The notes: generated by a model not told the origin, from the sequence alone. A stretch of DNA of 64,000 bases from Dasyornis broadbenti (GCA_013397935.1 VZRN01001317.1:1779606-1843605), one strand, 5' to 3'; shown: positions 25,701 to 37,581, counted from the first letter of the stretch. Translations and numbers: made by a program.

Positions 25701-27076
25701 TACATGTCTTCCTTTCCCAGCAACTGCGATGAGTGAATCTGTACTTTGTTCACTACATATGCCTTTTTAATTGGTATTACTTTGCTGGGAGGATCAATGA
25801 GTTACCTCAGTGCTGCCCAATTTGCAGTTTTGCTGCAAGACCTTTTCCCTTAGAAATACTCCTAAATTCCTGTCTTCAATGAAAACTGCCTCTCACTAGA
25901 ACAAGGAAATAATTTTGCTATATAATCTGCCTCCTGAAACCTTGCCTAAAGACAGCTCCTGCCTCATTGGTAATTTATTTTTTGGAAAATGGGAGGAAAA
26001 TGCATTTCTTTTTGTCTTTCAGGCCATCCTTTTTCTAATTTTTCCTGCTGACTGGCATTTAATAATATTGCTTCTGCAGTGAACAGAAAGCACTGGATTC
26101 TCTTGAAAACAAAATGTTGCAATTTAGGAAAAAGAAAAAAAAGTCAATTTCTTCTTACACATCCACAAAGATATGTTAGCTAGAAAATATCCATTATGCC
26201 TTGCCCATGGGGGGGCATGACACCATCTCTCAAACCTCTGCTTATGCCATGTGATGTAAAATAATTTTAAGAACTAGACAGAAACAGTCCCCACAACCCT
26301 GCAGGTTTAAGGATGAATCATAGTTTCTGCTTTCTGATTTATGTCTCCATCTGCTTTGATTTTGGGGATTGGAACTAGATGTTGGACAAAGAAAGTTGAT
26401 GCCAACAGCTTGTGAAGCCAGTGCCCATCAAAGACATGTGCTGGCTTTAAACTGAATGGCCCATGTCAGTAAATATTGTGAGGCTGAACACTCCAGTGTG
26501 GGGACACCATGTGTGAATTGAAAGGAATCAGCAAATGCCTAATTCAGGGGTTATAAAATGGATTTACTTAGCATTGGTGAGGTTCTAGACTCAGTAATAT
26601 TTGGTCCAGCTGTTTATCAAACTTAGCACATTTACATATGACCTTCTTCAATCCCTCCTCCTCTCTTGCCCAGCTGAGAAAAATCAATAGTGCTTTGTTG
26701 TAGGGTTATGAGAAATTCCAGAAGTGCAAGATAAGCTACTCTCTCAGTTCAACTCTAATAGCCAATGGAGCTCAAGGGAACTCACAATTACCAAGGCTAT
26801 GGCACACTGTTTCTGTGCTATTATGACTTCAGAATATTTTAATGCCGGAAAAAAATAGTTGCCATCATTTCCAAATTTCTTTCTGGAAGATACTTACATA
26901 TGATTCCCTGGGAAGCCTTCTTATGAGGCTTGAACTTTAGGACAAATGGAATCAGAAAGTCTCTCACATTCTCCTCCTTCTCCCAGCATGTAAGAACAAG
27001 TTTATTTTAATGTAAAAAAACAGTGGTAGAAAGTATTTTTAATTCCCAAATTATTTAGAAGTGCCCATTTTATAGG

Positions 27077-27088
27077 AAAAAAAAAAAA
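27077..27088 (+). repeat. Poly(A) run, 12 bp
   Basis: Twelve consecutive A; a simple repeat. Confidence 0.85.
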
Positions 27089-27130
27089 GCAACTGAGTTA
27101 CAATAGAATTCGCGCATCTTATTTATAGAG

Positions 27131-27190
27131 TAGGATTCATCTCTGTTTTACCACTGTGAAGCCAAAGCAACACCACAGGGCTGAACTGAA
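27131..27190. mobile_element. Possible fragment of the palindromic repeat family
   Basis: The words ATTCATCTCTGTTTTACCAC, TGTGAAGCCAAAGCAACACC and ACAGGGCTGAACTGAATT follow the order expected for a half-element of the family seen at 22587 and 62212 (ATTCATCT, GTGTAA, GTAACNCCAC, GAAGTGAAT). It has no intact terminal inverted repeats, so the assignment is weak. Confidence 0.25.
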
Positions 27191-27379
27191 TTAGTGCAGA
27201 CTTCCCAAAAATAAAGATCACAGCCCTGCCTGTTGACCTCTGCAGGATTTTTGCCTAAGTGATTATTGCAAGATAAAGCCTTTAGACATAAAGAGGAATG
27301 AAACTGAATTTTAAAAGAAAAATGTGTAACAGAAAATGCAAGGCAATTATCTGATTACTAATAGGGAGAGGTACAGAGC

Positions 27380-27530
27380 CACGAAGTATAATGTTCATGG
27401 GATTATCCAGCTTTGAACAATGGTTGCTTAACAGCTGCTACCGAACTGTGGTTTGTGTACTTGGCAGAGAGTTTCATTAATGATAATCTACAGTGTTTAC
27501 AGCCCATAGGCCTCTAAATATGTTAAGAAC
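27380..27530. promoter_or_regulatory. Candidate enhancer: SOX, RUNX, E-box words
   Basis: Within about 90 bp there are GGATTA (near 27400), a SOX-type GAACAATGG (27416-27424), an E-box CAGCTG (27432-27437), a RUNX-type TGTGGTTT (27447-27454) and ATTAATGATAAT (from 27476). No repeat family or open frame explains the block. The combination of different factor sites in tight array is what tissue-specific enhancers show. Activity is inferred only. Confidence 0.38.
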
Positions 27531-28039
27531 CTTTTTTATTTGTATTTTATAATCCTTTTCCCTTATGTTTTATATTTTTCTTGATATTTTTGAGATCTGA
27601 GGGGGTTTATGTTTCAAAATGATTCATTCTGCTCTGACAACTGCAGAGCAAGATTGCAGTAAATGTTCCCTTGTTATCAAGACTATGTATTTATAAACAG
27701 AAAGAAAAACCATCTAAATTCATACCAGGATTTGGATCACCACCAGCTAATACATTCAGATGCCAACATACAGTGCTCCATTGTTTACATGTGAAAGTAA
27801 ATGTCAAACAGAGGTGTCTTTGCCAGTTACTAGATATTCCTCAGTCACTCCTTGGATCTGTCAGGTTGCAGCAAATTGAAACTGCCTTATTTTTGACATT
27901 GCATGTGACCTGAACTTCATTTAGAGGAATCCTGCAATTATTTTAAAGGTACACTATTGATTAAGACTTAGATTTGCTTTAAAATTTGGTTTTCAAATGT
28001 TTCCCTGATCTGTTCTCTATGGCAACACTTAGGTAACAT

Positions 28040-28260
28040 CAGGAAAACAGAACATAATTAAGAATATAATTTTGTTGTGGAGGGCATTATGTATTATGCA
28101 GTACACTAGGAAGATCATCACGATTCAAATGCCAAGTCACTGAGTCCTGGCTGCAATGCTTTGAACGCACAGTATTACAGTGGCCATGATTCTGTCACGA
28201 TAAAACCAAAGGAGATTATTACTTCAGAGCAATTAGCATAGTTAATTCTGACACAGGGCA
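28040..28260. promoter_or_regulatory. Weak candidate regulatory element
   Basis: TAATTA lies at 28055-28060, with further homeodomain-like words (GCATTATG, GCAATTAGC, AGTTAATTC) and a mix of CpG-bearing words (CATCACGATTC, GAACGCAC, GTCACGATAAAACC). The texture suggests a constrained non-coding block directly left of the CpG cluster at 28290. No stronger evidence is available. Confidence 0.25.
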
Positions 28261-28289
28261 GCACGCTTCACCTTCAGTATTTCCCCTCT

Positions 28290-28500
28290 TTTGTCCTCTC
28301 CCTCTGGTTGCGATGGGATTCGTGCGAGTTCAGTGGCGGCGGCCGCGCTCGGCTGCCAGAGCCTCCTGCCAGGCTGTGCTCCCCGGGGATGTGACACTGC
28401 AAGAGCTCCCTGCAGCACTCGGTGCCAGCTCCCAGAGATGTGTGATCCCCGTTCCAGCTGCTTCCAGAGGCCCAGGGACACCGCATCACAACCCACAGGA
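28290..28500. promoter_or_regulatory. Small CpG cluster with a NotI site
   Basis: This is the most CpG-dense spot in the window: GATTCGTGCGAG, GTGGCGGCGGCCGCGCTCGG, CCCCGGGG and CTCGGTGCC within about 110 bp. It includes GCGGCCGC at 28339-28346. At about 200 bp it is short for a CpG island, but it could be a minor promoter or a GC-rich enhancer. The longest open frame of the window (175 codons, minus strand, 28274-28801) runs through it, but that frame has low-complexity Lys and Ser stretches and no recognisable domain. GC-rich DNA lowers the number of stop codons, which explains the frame. Confidence 0.3.
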
Positions 28501-29223
28501 GCTTTGGGTTTTTCACACTGGCCCTCCTGAGTGCTGAGCTAGCCTCACTAAAATGTACACTTGAAAGAAATCCTCTCCCCTCCTGATCACTATTGGTTTC
28601 TATAGAAACAAGAAGGCACCTCTGTTCTTCTCTAAATTTTTCCCCTAATGCTTTTTGCAGACTGTATGAAACCAATTTTTTAAGGTTTTTTTTTTTATTT
28701 TTTACACTCCACAGCCCTCTTTTTCTAACCTCATTCATCCAATTAAAGAACAATAGATTAGATAAAAAATGGGCATGGGGTTTAAATTTTGAGCAACTCA
28801 ATCCTATGCATTAACTATCTGTGGTCAATCCATCTCTCCTGGGTCGTTTTATGACTCAAGCATTTCAAAGTAAATAGTTTTGAACAACGGTACATCACAA
28901 GAGTTAAAAGGGGTCAAGAGGATATTTACTTAACCACTAGTTGACTTTTTAACTTAGAAATATTTCAGCAGTTACTGTATTTAAATGAAATCCATCTCCC
29001 TCAGCATCCCCATAAATTACTCTAAAACTCCAGGGTTCCCATCCATGTTGTGAGTCACCACCCCAATGCCTGAAACTTCTTATTTAGAGAACTGTGATGT
29101 TTGCTTGCTTTGTTATTGTGCCCTTCTCTGGAGAGCGCATTTGCACAGGAATTGCTATGGCTTGTAAATATTGTATCTGCCTTGTTGTAATCATTACGCA
29201 AATATATTTGCAGTCAGTCATAT

Positions 29224-29236
29224 AAAAAAAAAAAAA
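29224..29236 (+). repeat. Poly(A) run, 13 bp
   Basis: Thirteen consecutive A after a TATAT word; a simple repeat. Confidence 0.9.
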
Positions 29237-29399
29237 GAAGGGCTGTTGAGCCATGAAAAATTTCTCTAACACAGGTTTGACTTAAAAAAATTAGAGAAGA
29301 AAATCTTTACAACAAACAGACAACAGTAGCCAGAAGTGAAAGCAGTAATACAAAGAGGTTATTTGGGATCTACTGTTCTCTCCTATCACAAAATAAAGG

Positions 29400-29680
29400 A
29401 AGCGATAATCATTATTCACACCATGATGATGCAATTTAATGCTGTTTTATAAAAACAACAATGAGCACTCATTTTCGGCGCACACAAATAACTTTCTTAT
29501 ATTGTCAATTCATATTTACTCACACGTTTACTTGGGAAGTTTAATATTCATGCACATACAAATCACTTACTGTAGGTAGCGAGTTGAGCTAAACAGAATA
29601 GAGGTTGATTATATCAGGCGATTGCAGATGGGACCAAATTGATTCCTGATGTCGTACTAACACACTAAAGTGACACACAG
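29400..29680. promoter_or_regulatory. Weak candidate regulatory element
   Basis: The block carries GATAATCATTATTCAC, a CATGATGATGCAATTTAATG stretch, AATATTCATGCACAT (octamer-like) and a CpG-bearing TTTTCGGCGCACAC word. It has no repeat signature and no sustained open frame. Judged by texture alone it resembles conserved non-coding DNA. Confidence 0.22.
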
Positions 29681-30177
29681 GACAGCTTCTGTTCACAAGT
29701 CTGGAGGAAGAATTCAGTACAAATACTGGGTTTGCTACTGTTGCTGCCACACCAGCACCGTCAGATTATCAGCAAAGATAAGAATGGGACAATTGTGGAG
29801 CTGCAATCTCTGAAGTGTTACTTGTTTTATAATCCTATGTTAGCCTCTTTTTGCTTTAAACGAATTAAAATCTTTCTGCAGGTGCTAAGAGTATTATGAG
29901 AGTTGTAAACTGAACAAAGTGCTGTGTCAGATTCCTCCCTACTAAGTCAGCACACAATTCTTGTACCACCATATATAATGTTATGACTTTCAGCATGAGC
30001 TTTGAGGGTCTAGCACAACAATGTGAAGGCTGAAGTCACCTCAAAGCCCTTGGTGGGTCTTGTTACGGCTGTTACTCAAAAAGATGTTTTTTCTCAAGGA
30101 AAAAAAATGCACTTATTTTATTGTTTCTTTCAGTAAATAACTTGTCTCATGTTTTTTAATCTCTTTATTCTTGTTAG

Positions 30178-30221
30178 ATTCAACATGGCAGCTACAAACG
30201 CAAAACTAATTCAACACAGAG
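30178..30221 (+). other. Candidate 44-bp exon with an ATG
   Basis: A strong acceptor (TTTTTTAATCTCTTTATTCTTGTTAG, ending at 30177) is followed 44 bp later by CAGAG|GTAATG, a good donor. Inside, ATG at 30185 sits in AACATGGCA, a favourable start context. It opens MAATNAKLIQHRG up to and across the junction. I do not recognise this peptide. If real, this would be a 5' coding exon or a non-coding RNA exon on the plus strand; a chance pair of splice sites is equally possible. Confidence 0.18.
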
Positions 30222-31409
30222 GTAATGACTAAAAAAACATGCCAATGTTATATTTTTTGCAAAATGGTCTATCATAGAAACAGCTGTTCAATATTAATTG
30301 TTTCACATTGCCAGAGAGAACTCGTCCCATAACTAACATATTTTCAATTTCTTGGAAAAACAATTACGAAGCCTTTCCTCCATAGGCACTAATCACACTA
30401 GAAGTTATAAATTTGCAGAGGTTTTCTTCCATTTCACGATAAAAAAATATTCTGTGTCTATAAAGAACCATTTTCAGCATTCATTCCACTTTGTCATATT
30501 CATAACAACAAAAAAAGAGAAAAAACAAAGCCAAAAATCAAGCAAAAACCCCAACAGTCCCAGCACAGACTGTCACTCCTCAAAGGTTAACATAAGAAAA
30601 GACGTATATAGCTCGATTGCTTATTCCAGTGCTCAGCAGTCCATCAATGATACACTGATATTAATAAGGATGGAAATATCGAATGTCTGGTGATCTGCCA
30701 AAAAATTGTATGGTACCTACTATGCATGTTCTCCTTCTGCCTCACCAGGAAGAAACAGCTCTGTACAGCTTCATGCACAGAAACCTATTTTAAGGGATAT
30801 ATTGGTCAAAGCAGGGTGGGGCTGAAAATTTCATGCCAAGTACCAGAAGAAACGTGTGCCACAGCTAATTATTACTGCCATACCTAGAAAGTATTTAATA
30901 TATGCTAAACTCAAAGTGAACAGATGTATGGTTTACAAGAGTGCAAGACTTATATTATAAACTAATTGGTAGTTAAGAAATCTCTGTCAAAGTAGAGAAA
31001 CTCTCTTTGCCCATGTTAGATTATAGTGAGGCCTACATGTCCCTAATATGGCAGTGGGGGGAAAAAAAGCCACCTTATTGAAATTATGCATCTTCTAGAA
31101 GGAGAAAAAAATATCAATATAAAAAACCCAAAAACTTTAGAAACGGATGCACTGATACACTTTGTTTTGGGACCAGCAGAATATGCCTTCATTCTTTACT
31201 TCACTCCTGCTTTACACTACATACAACTCCAGGCCACACTTGTGCACGGCCACCTCCAGCCCTCATGACACAGTTAGAACCCTCTGCCTGTTTGCTGTGG
31301 CTGCTATTACAAGATTATGTAGCAAAACAAGAATATCCAGTTGTTGGTCATTGATTTATCTATAAAACAGTAACTGTAAAAATGATAGAAGAGGTTCTGT
31401 ACTAGACAG

Positions 31410-31530
31410 CCTTGTGAAACAGTTTATTACTTAAGCATTAATGACCCGTTTAGAGGTCTTTACTGGTCAGGTAATGACCAGCTAAAGGAGTTAAGGGCCC
31501 GAGGCAAAGCACTCTAATAAAACCCTGCAT
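31410..31530. promoter_or_regulatory. Candidate element with an inverted TGGTCA pair
   Basis: CTGGTCA (31463-31469) and TGACCAG (31475-31481) form a perfect 7-bp inverted repeat with a 5-bp spacer. The halves resemble nuclear-receptor half sites (AGGTCA type), but the known inverted response elements use spacers of 0, 1 or 3 bp, so a 5-bp spacer is unusual. TTAAGCATTAATGACC just upstream adds homeodomain-like words. No open frame or repeat family covers it. Confidence 0.3.
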
Positions 31531-32404
31531 ACAGCATGTGTTTGGTTCCTCCAAATTCTATTAGGAAAGAGAAGCGTAAAGGGTAATGAAAGACATGTCC
31601 AAGAGGCACTCGTATCAGCCCTCTCATTTTATATTTGGCATAACACACATGGCCTTATTCCAGCGGCACAAATCATTCCTTGTTTATACTACCACCTATC
31701 ACGGAGAAGAGCTGTAACTACAGCCGAAAATGGCCAGCCATGATGTTAAGGACCCTGTTGCTTTGGGCAAATAAACCTTCCTCCAACTGACAGAGCCCAT
31801 CCCGCTATTGGAACACCCACTGTCCTTTGCACCTACAATGCACAGAGAATGCATGTTCCAAAGAAGAAAGGAGCCAGTAAATGCTGCCAGGCATCTCAAC
31901 CAGCCCTGCCAGTCCTAAATCCTACTCTAGTAGTATTAAGGATGGAGGGATTAAGTGCTTTCTGTATTCCTATGCAATTCTACTTGAATATGAATGTCCA
32001 CTTGCTTTTTACTGTTTGCATTATGAGAAAAGGCATATTAAAACAGGAGTTTAATATTGATATCTCCACTCTAAGACTGAGACAGAACAGCTGTATATAT
32101 ATACTTGCCAGTAAATTAGAAGCCAAGGGTTGGAACACTACCCAGGGCCTCACTCTTGGCTTCAGAGGCAGGTAAAACACTCGGGCCCACACAACCGCAT
32201 CTCGCTATTACAACCCCACAGCAGCATTGATTTTGGTCCTGATTTACAGCATCATTTGTTCTTGATAAGAGCCACTTGCCAGCACTACTCAGAAAAAAGT
32301 AAAATACAATCTAGGAGTGGAAATTAGAAACAAGAGAGGATAAGAGGCTAAGAACTGCTAGAAAAAAAATGTGTCAGGATTCCTGTTTTTGCAGGACAAC
32401 ATGT

Positions 32405-32492
32405 TCTAGGTACAAGCAAGTTTATTTGCTCAGCATTTGTTATTGTTTCATCAACAGTAAAATGAGGATAAAGAGCATTCTGATGACTTAGT
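32405..32492 (+). mobile_element. MIR-like SINE fragment
   Basis: ACAAGCAAGTTTATTTGCTC, then TTGTTTCATCAACAG, then TAAAATGAGGATAAAGAGCA follows the order of the MIR core and tail (CAAGTCACTTAAC, CAGTTTCCTCATCTG, TAAAATGAGGATAATA). It is degraded and has no visible tRNA-like head. Confidence 0.4.
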
Positions 32493-33074
32493 CAAAAAGT
32501 TACTTAGTTTCACTGTCACTTCTATGCCTATAGTATATTTCAATCTTTATTTTAAAAACCACTCTGCAGTGTTTACATAACTAATTATAATAGCTTCTTT
32601 AGAGTATTTCTATTTTTTCTGTGTAAACAGCCTTTTAAGCCATGCTCAAGGCTTATTTCAGACCTTAACAATCCTTCAGAGCCGCGGCAGCTAATCATAT
32701 AAACACACATTAAGCCAAATTTAACTCATCTACTGAGTAGTGAAATGGTGGCTTACAACTTGCACCTTCCAGCATTCAAGGTTAAATATCGCAATGCTTT
32801 ATTTCAGACCATCTGAAGTGATCACAACACAGTCTAGGCATTTACTAAAATTAAGTTTTCTTTCAAAGTGGGCAGAGCAGAAAACGTACACTATATTAAA
32901 CAGATATTATTATTTCTACAGCTATATAATTTGGAGAGCTAAGGATACAAAAATAAAACTCAGGCCCTTACTAGAAGTAGATTCAGTGCATGCATTACAA
33001 TGCCTGAATTCAAACTAGAGGATTTATTCATTTTTTAGGGCCAAATTACAAACTTTTGCAACACAGGGTTAACA

Positions 33075-33175
33075 GCAAAAGTGCTGACACAACACTAAGT
33101 GTATAGTGGCGCCTGCAAGCAGTGCTATAATTAATCTAAGTGTGCTGTCATTACACTAAACACTGCTTCTGCAGG
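33075..33175. repeat. Duplicated two-part motif with fold-back potential
   Basis: AGTGCT, ten unmatched bases, then TAAGTGT occurs twice at an exact 41-bp offset: 33080-33102 and 33121-33143. In addition GCAAGCAGTG (33115-33124) is complementary to CACTGCTTCTGC (33161-33172) apart from a two-base bulge. Inside that loop AAGTGT pairs with ACACT. The TAAGTG word resembles NKX2-type sites. It may be a tandem pair of binding sites, an RNA hairpin, or chance; nothing nearby (gene or mobile element) explains it. Confidence 0.4.
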
Positions 33176-36100
33176 ATCATTCCAAATCATGAGGCTCTTT
33201 CTCTGTTTCTCAGATAACATGCAGTTTATTTCCAATCATGTACATTTCCAGTCGTGGCATGATTTGCTAAAGTAACATTAGGTCTTGAAGCAATATCTTA
33301 ATCAAATCAGAATCTTATTCTGTAAAACAAATCTTTGGCTCTTGGAGAATTAGTAACATCTAATGCCTAAGGATAGAGATGTGAAACTGTGAGCTGAAAA
33401 ATGCACTGCTGGAGACCATACTCAACCTCCTTGCTTCTAGCCATTTACAAGTACATCTATCTAACCTCCTACCTATACACCTCCACTTTATATGGTCATA
33501 AACCACCAATGCAATAGTTAAATTATACCCTGAAAACTCCAGGCTTGAAAAGGGTTGTATGAAAATTCACCTCATGTGGTGTATTCATTTCTGCAAGAAT
33601 ACAAGGCTCTGATTCCTTTTGGATGCAACTCATTTAAACAAAGCCCAACAACAAATACCCATAAATTAAAGCATTATTGGTATTTATGAAGAGATACACA
33701 TAAACTGAGTGAATTTTGCGTAAAAGGCTTAAAAAAAGGAAAGAAGTGGAATCTTGCATATAAAATACTAACTGCATTCACAAAATTATTAAGTACTTTG
33801 TGAATTAATACTTTGAAATATGCATTAAAAGAAAAAAATGCATCCTGTCTGGAAACCTGTTTATTCACGTGCGTTTCAGATTTCTCTCCTAATCCACTGA
33901 AGTCATAATGTCTTAATAAACTAAGAAAATATGGGAACAGAAGGAATTTAAGTATTCCACTATATCTGTCTGAATCTAGTAATTTATACTGGATATAAAT
34001 TTATCCAGAATATATTCACTTTATTTCAACAAAAGCTATATTAGAAGCAATTGTCTGCTTCAGTGAGCAAGCTACTATGATTATGTTTACCAAATTAATA
34101 GATATATACTAGAATTACTTATTCTTTGCTTTTCATGTGCAGCTCACTGATTAAAGACCAATCAGGACTCTTCAACAGGATTTCTATAGTTGTGACTATA
34201 ACATGAAATTGGCATGATAAATTCACATAGATCACTTTGGAGAACTCTTAGACTCTTCAGTGTAGAGCTAGGTAAATTTATTTACAGAAACTGAAAAAAT
34301 ACACAATAGAAGTCAATGGCCAGATGAGAAGCAGTTCACAGTTGCAACAGAGAGAATTAGATAAAACATCTTCAGAAACACATGTGTTTAAAAGACAAAA
34401 ACACCACTGAGCAATCATTCATGCCTAGGCTGGTGTGCTGCAAAGTCAAGTTATATTTTTCCACCAATAAATGTATTTCATCCAGTGAACAAAGAGGACT
34501 GCAGTACATATACACATACATACATACTCAGAGAAGCCATGAAATATGCCTGATCACTATTCTACATTTCAAGAGTGAATAATGGTTACAGGCATATGGT
34601 CCTAACCCACAGTGTGTCAAAACCTAAAGCAAAGTAATATTAACAAAGTAATCATACTTATTCTTTCATATCTAAAGATGGCAGTCCAGAAACATTTTAA
34701 TTTAGCAGCAATTTTGCTCCCCTCCTTGTGTTGGCAGTGGCATTCATGCAACTGCACAGGCAGATAGACCAGGAAATTAATCTGGCTGCAAAGCAATTTC
34801 CCTCCCTCCCATTCCCACCCCCACAAAAGAGAATGAGCAGGACCATTCAGCTGATCTGATTCACAACACGACATCCTAAAGCCAGTAGGAGCACAAGGCA
34901 GACAGAACAAATGCATGGCTGGGGTAACACTGGAAGGCAGGACAACATTAGTCATGTATGCGTTAGATGTAAAGTCAATGAACAAAGACACCTACAATTG
35001 ACAGTGTCCAGGCTGTGGTATTTTACAGATGCTTACATGAATATCCAAGGTTCATTATTCCCTTTGTCTTTTCAAGCTTTCCAACTCTCACCTTTGGAAA
35101 TCCAAACTACCTCTGGCTCAGACAACCACATATAAAATGTATCACTGTAACAACTACCAACATGACCACGTCCTCTGTGCCAGGCAGCAGTGGCACATCA
35201 GTTATTGCTATTGAACTGGAAGGGCCAAACTTGGCCAGCTCTGTTATAGCCTGTAGGCACACCTGTAGTTAGGAAAATTAAATTTAACATCCACAGCACA
35301 GACTCAGAGTCCACCAACTTGCTTGGTGGGGTAACTCTCTGAAGTATAGAGACCGCCAGAAAGCTGCTGAGAAAGAACATCCTAGGGCAATGTCCTAAAA
35401 CATTCAGAAAGAAGTGACCAAGGGTGCCCTGTCCCCTGTTGACTGAAGAAAAATGTCAGCAGCAAGAGGAAGGGTAGTTAAATTGTGTGCCAGGTGATTT
35501 TCCATCACTAGCCACACCTGGTTAACCTCCACATCACCAGGTCACAAGTGTGCCTGAGAGGACAGGTGAGCACAGCAGGTTTTGGGAGCCAGAGACAGGT
35601 CCCCAGCTAATGCCTCCACATCTACTCAACCCACTTCACATTTTTAACGTTCTTTCCTCAGCAGCATGAAAGATCTGCTAAAACCAAAAGCAGCCAATGA
35701 CAATGGGAAGCCATAAGTGCTTGGGATGAAAAGCACCCCACCATGGTGTGGAAGTCATGGTCACCCAGGTCCTGCGGCCCCTCAAAGGCAATGCGTGTGC
35801 TCCCACGGCACAACAACAGCTCCCATCTGTCAGCCAAGACCAGAAGTAGGAATCCTGGTTACTTTGTCCCGTTCCAACCAGCTAGAAAACATACAAACAC
35901 TTCTGACCAAAGACCCAGCCACCCTCCCCAGGTGAACCCCAGGCCACAAAGCTACAGGATCAGACTTACTTATGGTGCTGCGACTGCTGCATTTTTGGTT
36001 GTGTTGATGCTCATCTTCAGGCAGGTGCATAGAGGCCGGTTTATCCAGGATACCCTCCTGCTGGCGAGAGCAGCAAGCTCTGTCCTCTCAGGGTGCTGAG

Positions 36101-36535
36101 AGTCCCAAAGTCATGGTTTCTCTGCCACCAGGTTATTACAGTAAAGCCACAAAGTGCTGTTATGGCAGCAATGTTTTTTGAGGGTTTTGCTGCCTTCAAG
36201 GAGACAAGATGGGCTCACATATCTCACATCAGAAGAGGGCTGTAGGCACCAGATCATTAGTGGGCAGATACAACCCTGAGTCAGAGCCGTATGCCAGCCC
36301 TAAAAGGCAGGAGCTCAGACATCATCGTGTATCCTGCATTTGCTAGTGGCTAAATCTAGTGATTAGTCAGCACCGAGAGCTGCTGAATCACTCTTCAAAG
36401 GCACCTATCTCCCTGCTGACATCAGCGAGGCAGCCACGCACTCCACTGAAATAGCCTGGACTCCACAGCTGCGGACAGGACCCTTTTACCAAGCTTGCAA
36501 GGGGCCTGAACTATGGGAGAGATCCCTGACCCGCC
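33176..36535. other. Non-coding stretch, GC-richer toward the gap
   Basis: No gene is recognised. From about 35.4 kb to the gap the sequence becomes richer in G and C, with several overlapping chance open frames (up to 118 codons at 35743-36099, plus). None has a recognisable domain or consistent splice context. Confidence 0.5.
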
Positions 36536-36569
36536 NNNNNNNNNNNNNNNNNNNNNNNNNNNNNNNNNN
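36536..36569. other. Assembly gap, 34 N
   Basis: Thirty-four consecutive undetermined bases. The left flank is GC-rich (AGAGATCCCTGACCCGCC) and the right flank is strongly AT-rich. The true length of missing DNA cannot be known from the N count. Confidence 0.99.
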
Positions 36570-36909
36570 TTGCTGATAAAAAGTAAAATAATAATATTGA
36601 CATGTATAGCGAAGAGATGCATATAATCATGTATTAGTTATTCATATATTTTTTCTGATAACATAATTTGAGATGTAATGCAATATTTACATTTGATCTT
36701 AAAAATTATTAATATACTTTAAAGTCTTTTAAAGTTCTTTTCAATTCAGATTCTATCTCTCATTATTAAATGTTTGGGTATTAATTATTTTAGATTAAAT
36801 GAATGTAGGCATTGATATTCATAGAAGACAAATGACATACTAAGCAGATGAGACAATTAGCATGAATTACTTGAATAAGCTTGAACTCCCCAAAATCTCT
36901 TTTTTGATT

Positions 36910-36926
36910 AAAAAAAAAAAAAAAAA
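36910..36926 (+). repeat. Poly(A) run inside an inverted repeat
   Basis: Seventeen A flanked by TTTTTTGATT on the left and AATCAAAAAA (overlapping the run's end) on the right, so the flanks can pair across the homopolymer. Confidence 0.9.
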
Positions 36927-37581
36927 TCAAAAAATTAATATCGTATTTTACTGCTGTGATTCTTTAACATTTTACTGACCGTGACAGACTTCACCTGGTT
37001 AAATCTGAATTCTGTCAACTCTCATAGTAACAAAACCCAGCCGTAGAGATAAGGTGCTCTCCACAGGGGCCAAACAAAAGCTAATCAATATTTTCTAGCT
37101 AAAGGACAATCTTTGAGTCAAGATCTGTGCAAGGAAAATCTTTAGCCAATTCTTAGAGGAAACTAACTACTTAGAAATACATAATAAGCAATTAAACTTA
37201 TTGCTTCAGAATGTAACAGGAGTTCTAAAGAGCGGCAATTATTTTCCCATGCTAGTGGATGAAAATAAGTGTAAACAGCACTTAAAAATGATGCATGAGA
37301 CAGAAAATATTTGTGACATAAATCAGAAAAACTAATAAAGTAAAACTCCTGCTTCTCAGCGATAAAACTGAACAAAAGGGATGTTGGTGTACAGGGGCTT
37401 TGTTCATGACAGAATTTTGGTATTGTTCTAACATCTACTTTGACAGAAAATGGCTGTGAAGCCCTGTGTAAAGAATATATTTTAAAATTCGCTTCTTTTC
37501 TGTTTCTTTTTTATATCTGAAATCAATTAAACAAGAATTAAGAATTGATTTTGAAATGCTTAATCCTGCACATTAGCGCAA

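Larger units (their letters stand above)
22761..27379. other. Non-coding stretch, no gene seen
   Basis: No exon or RNA gene is supported. The plus-strand frames of 96 codons (23238-23528) and 108 codons (24663-24989) show no recognisable domain. A poly(A) run (27077-27088) and a possible palindrome-family fragment (27131-27190) lie at the right end. Confidence 0.55.

Noticed and set aside
28274..28801. Longest open frame (175 codons, minus)
   Set aside because: It overlaps GC-rich DNA that lowers stop frequency, has a Lys-rich stretch from a poly(T) tract, no known domain, and no conserved-looking start context.
34617..34991. 124-codon minus-strand open frame
   Set aside because: Hydrophobic and Cys-rich in patches but without a recognisable signal peptide or domain arrangement.
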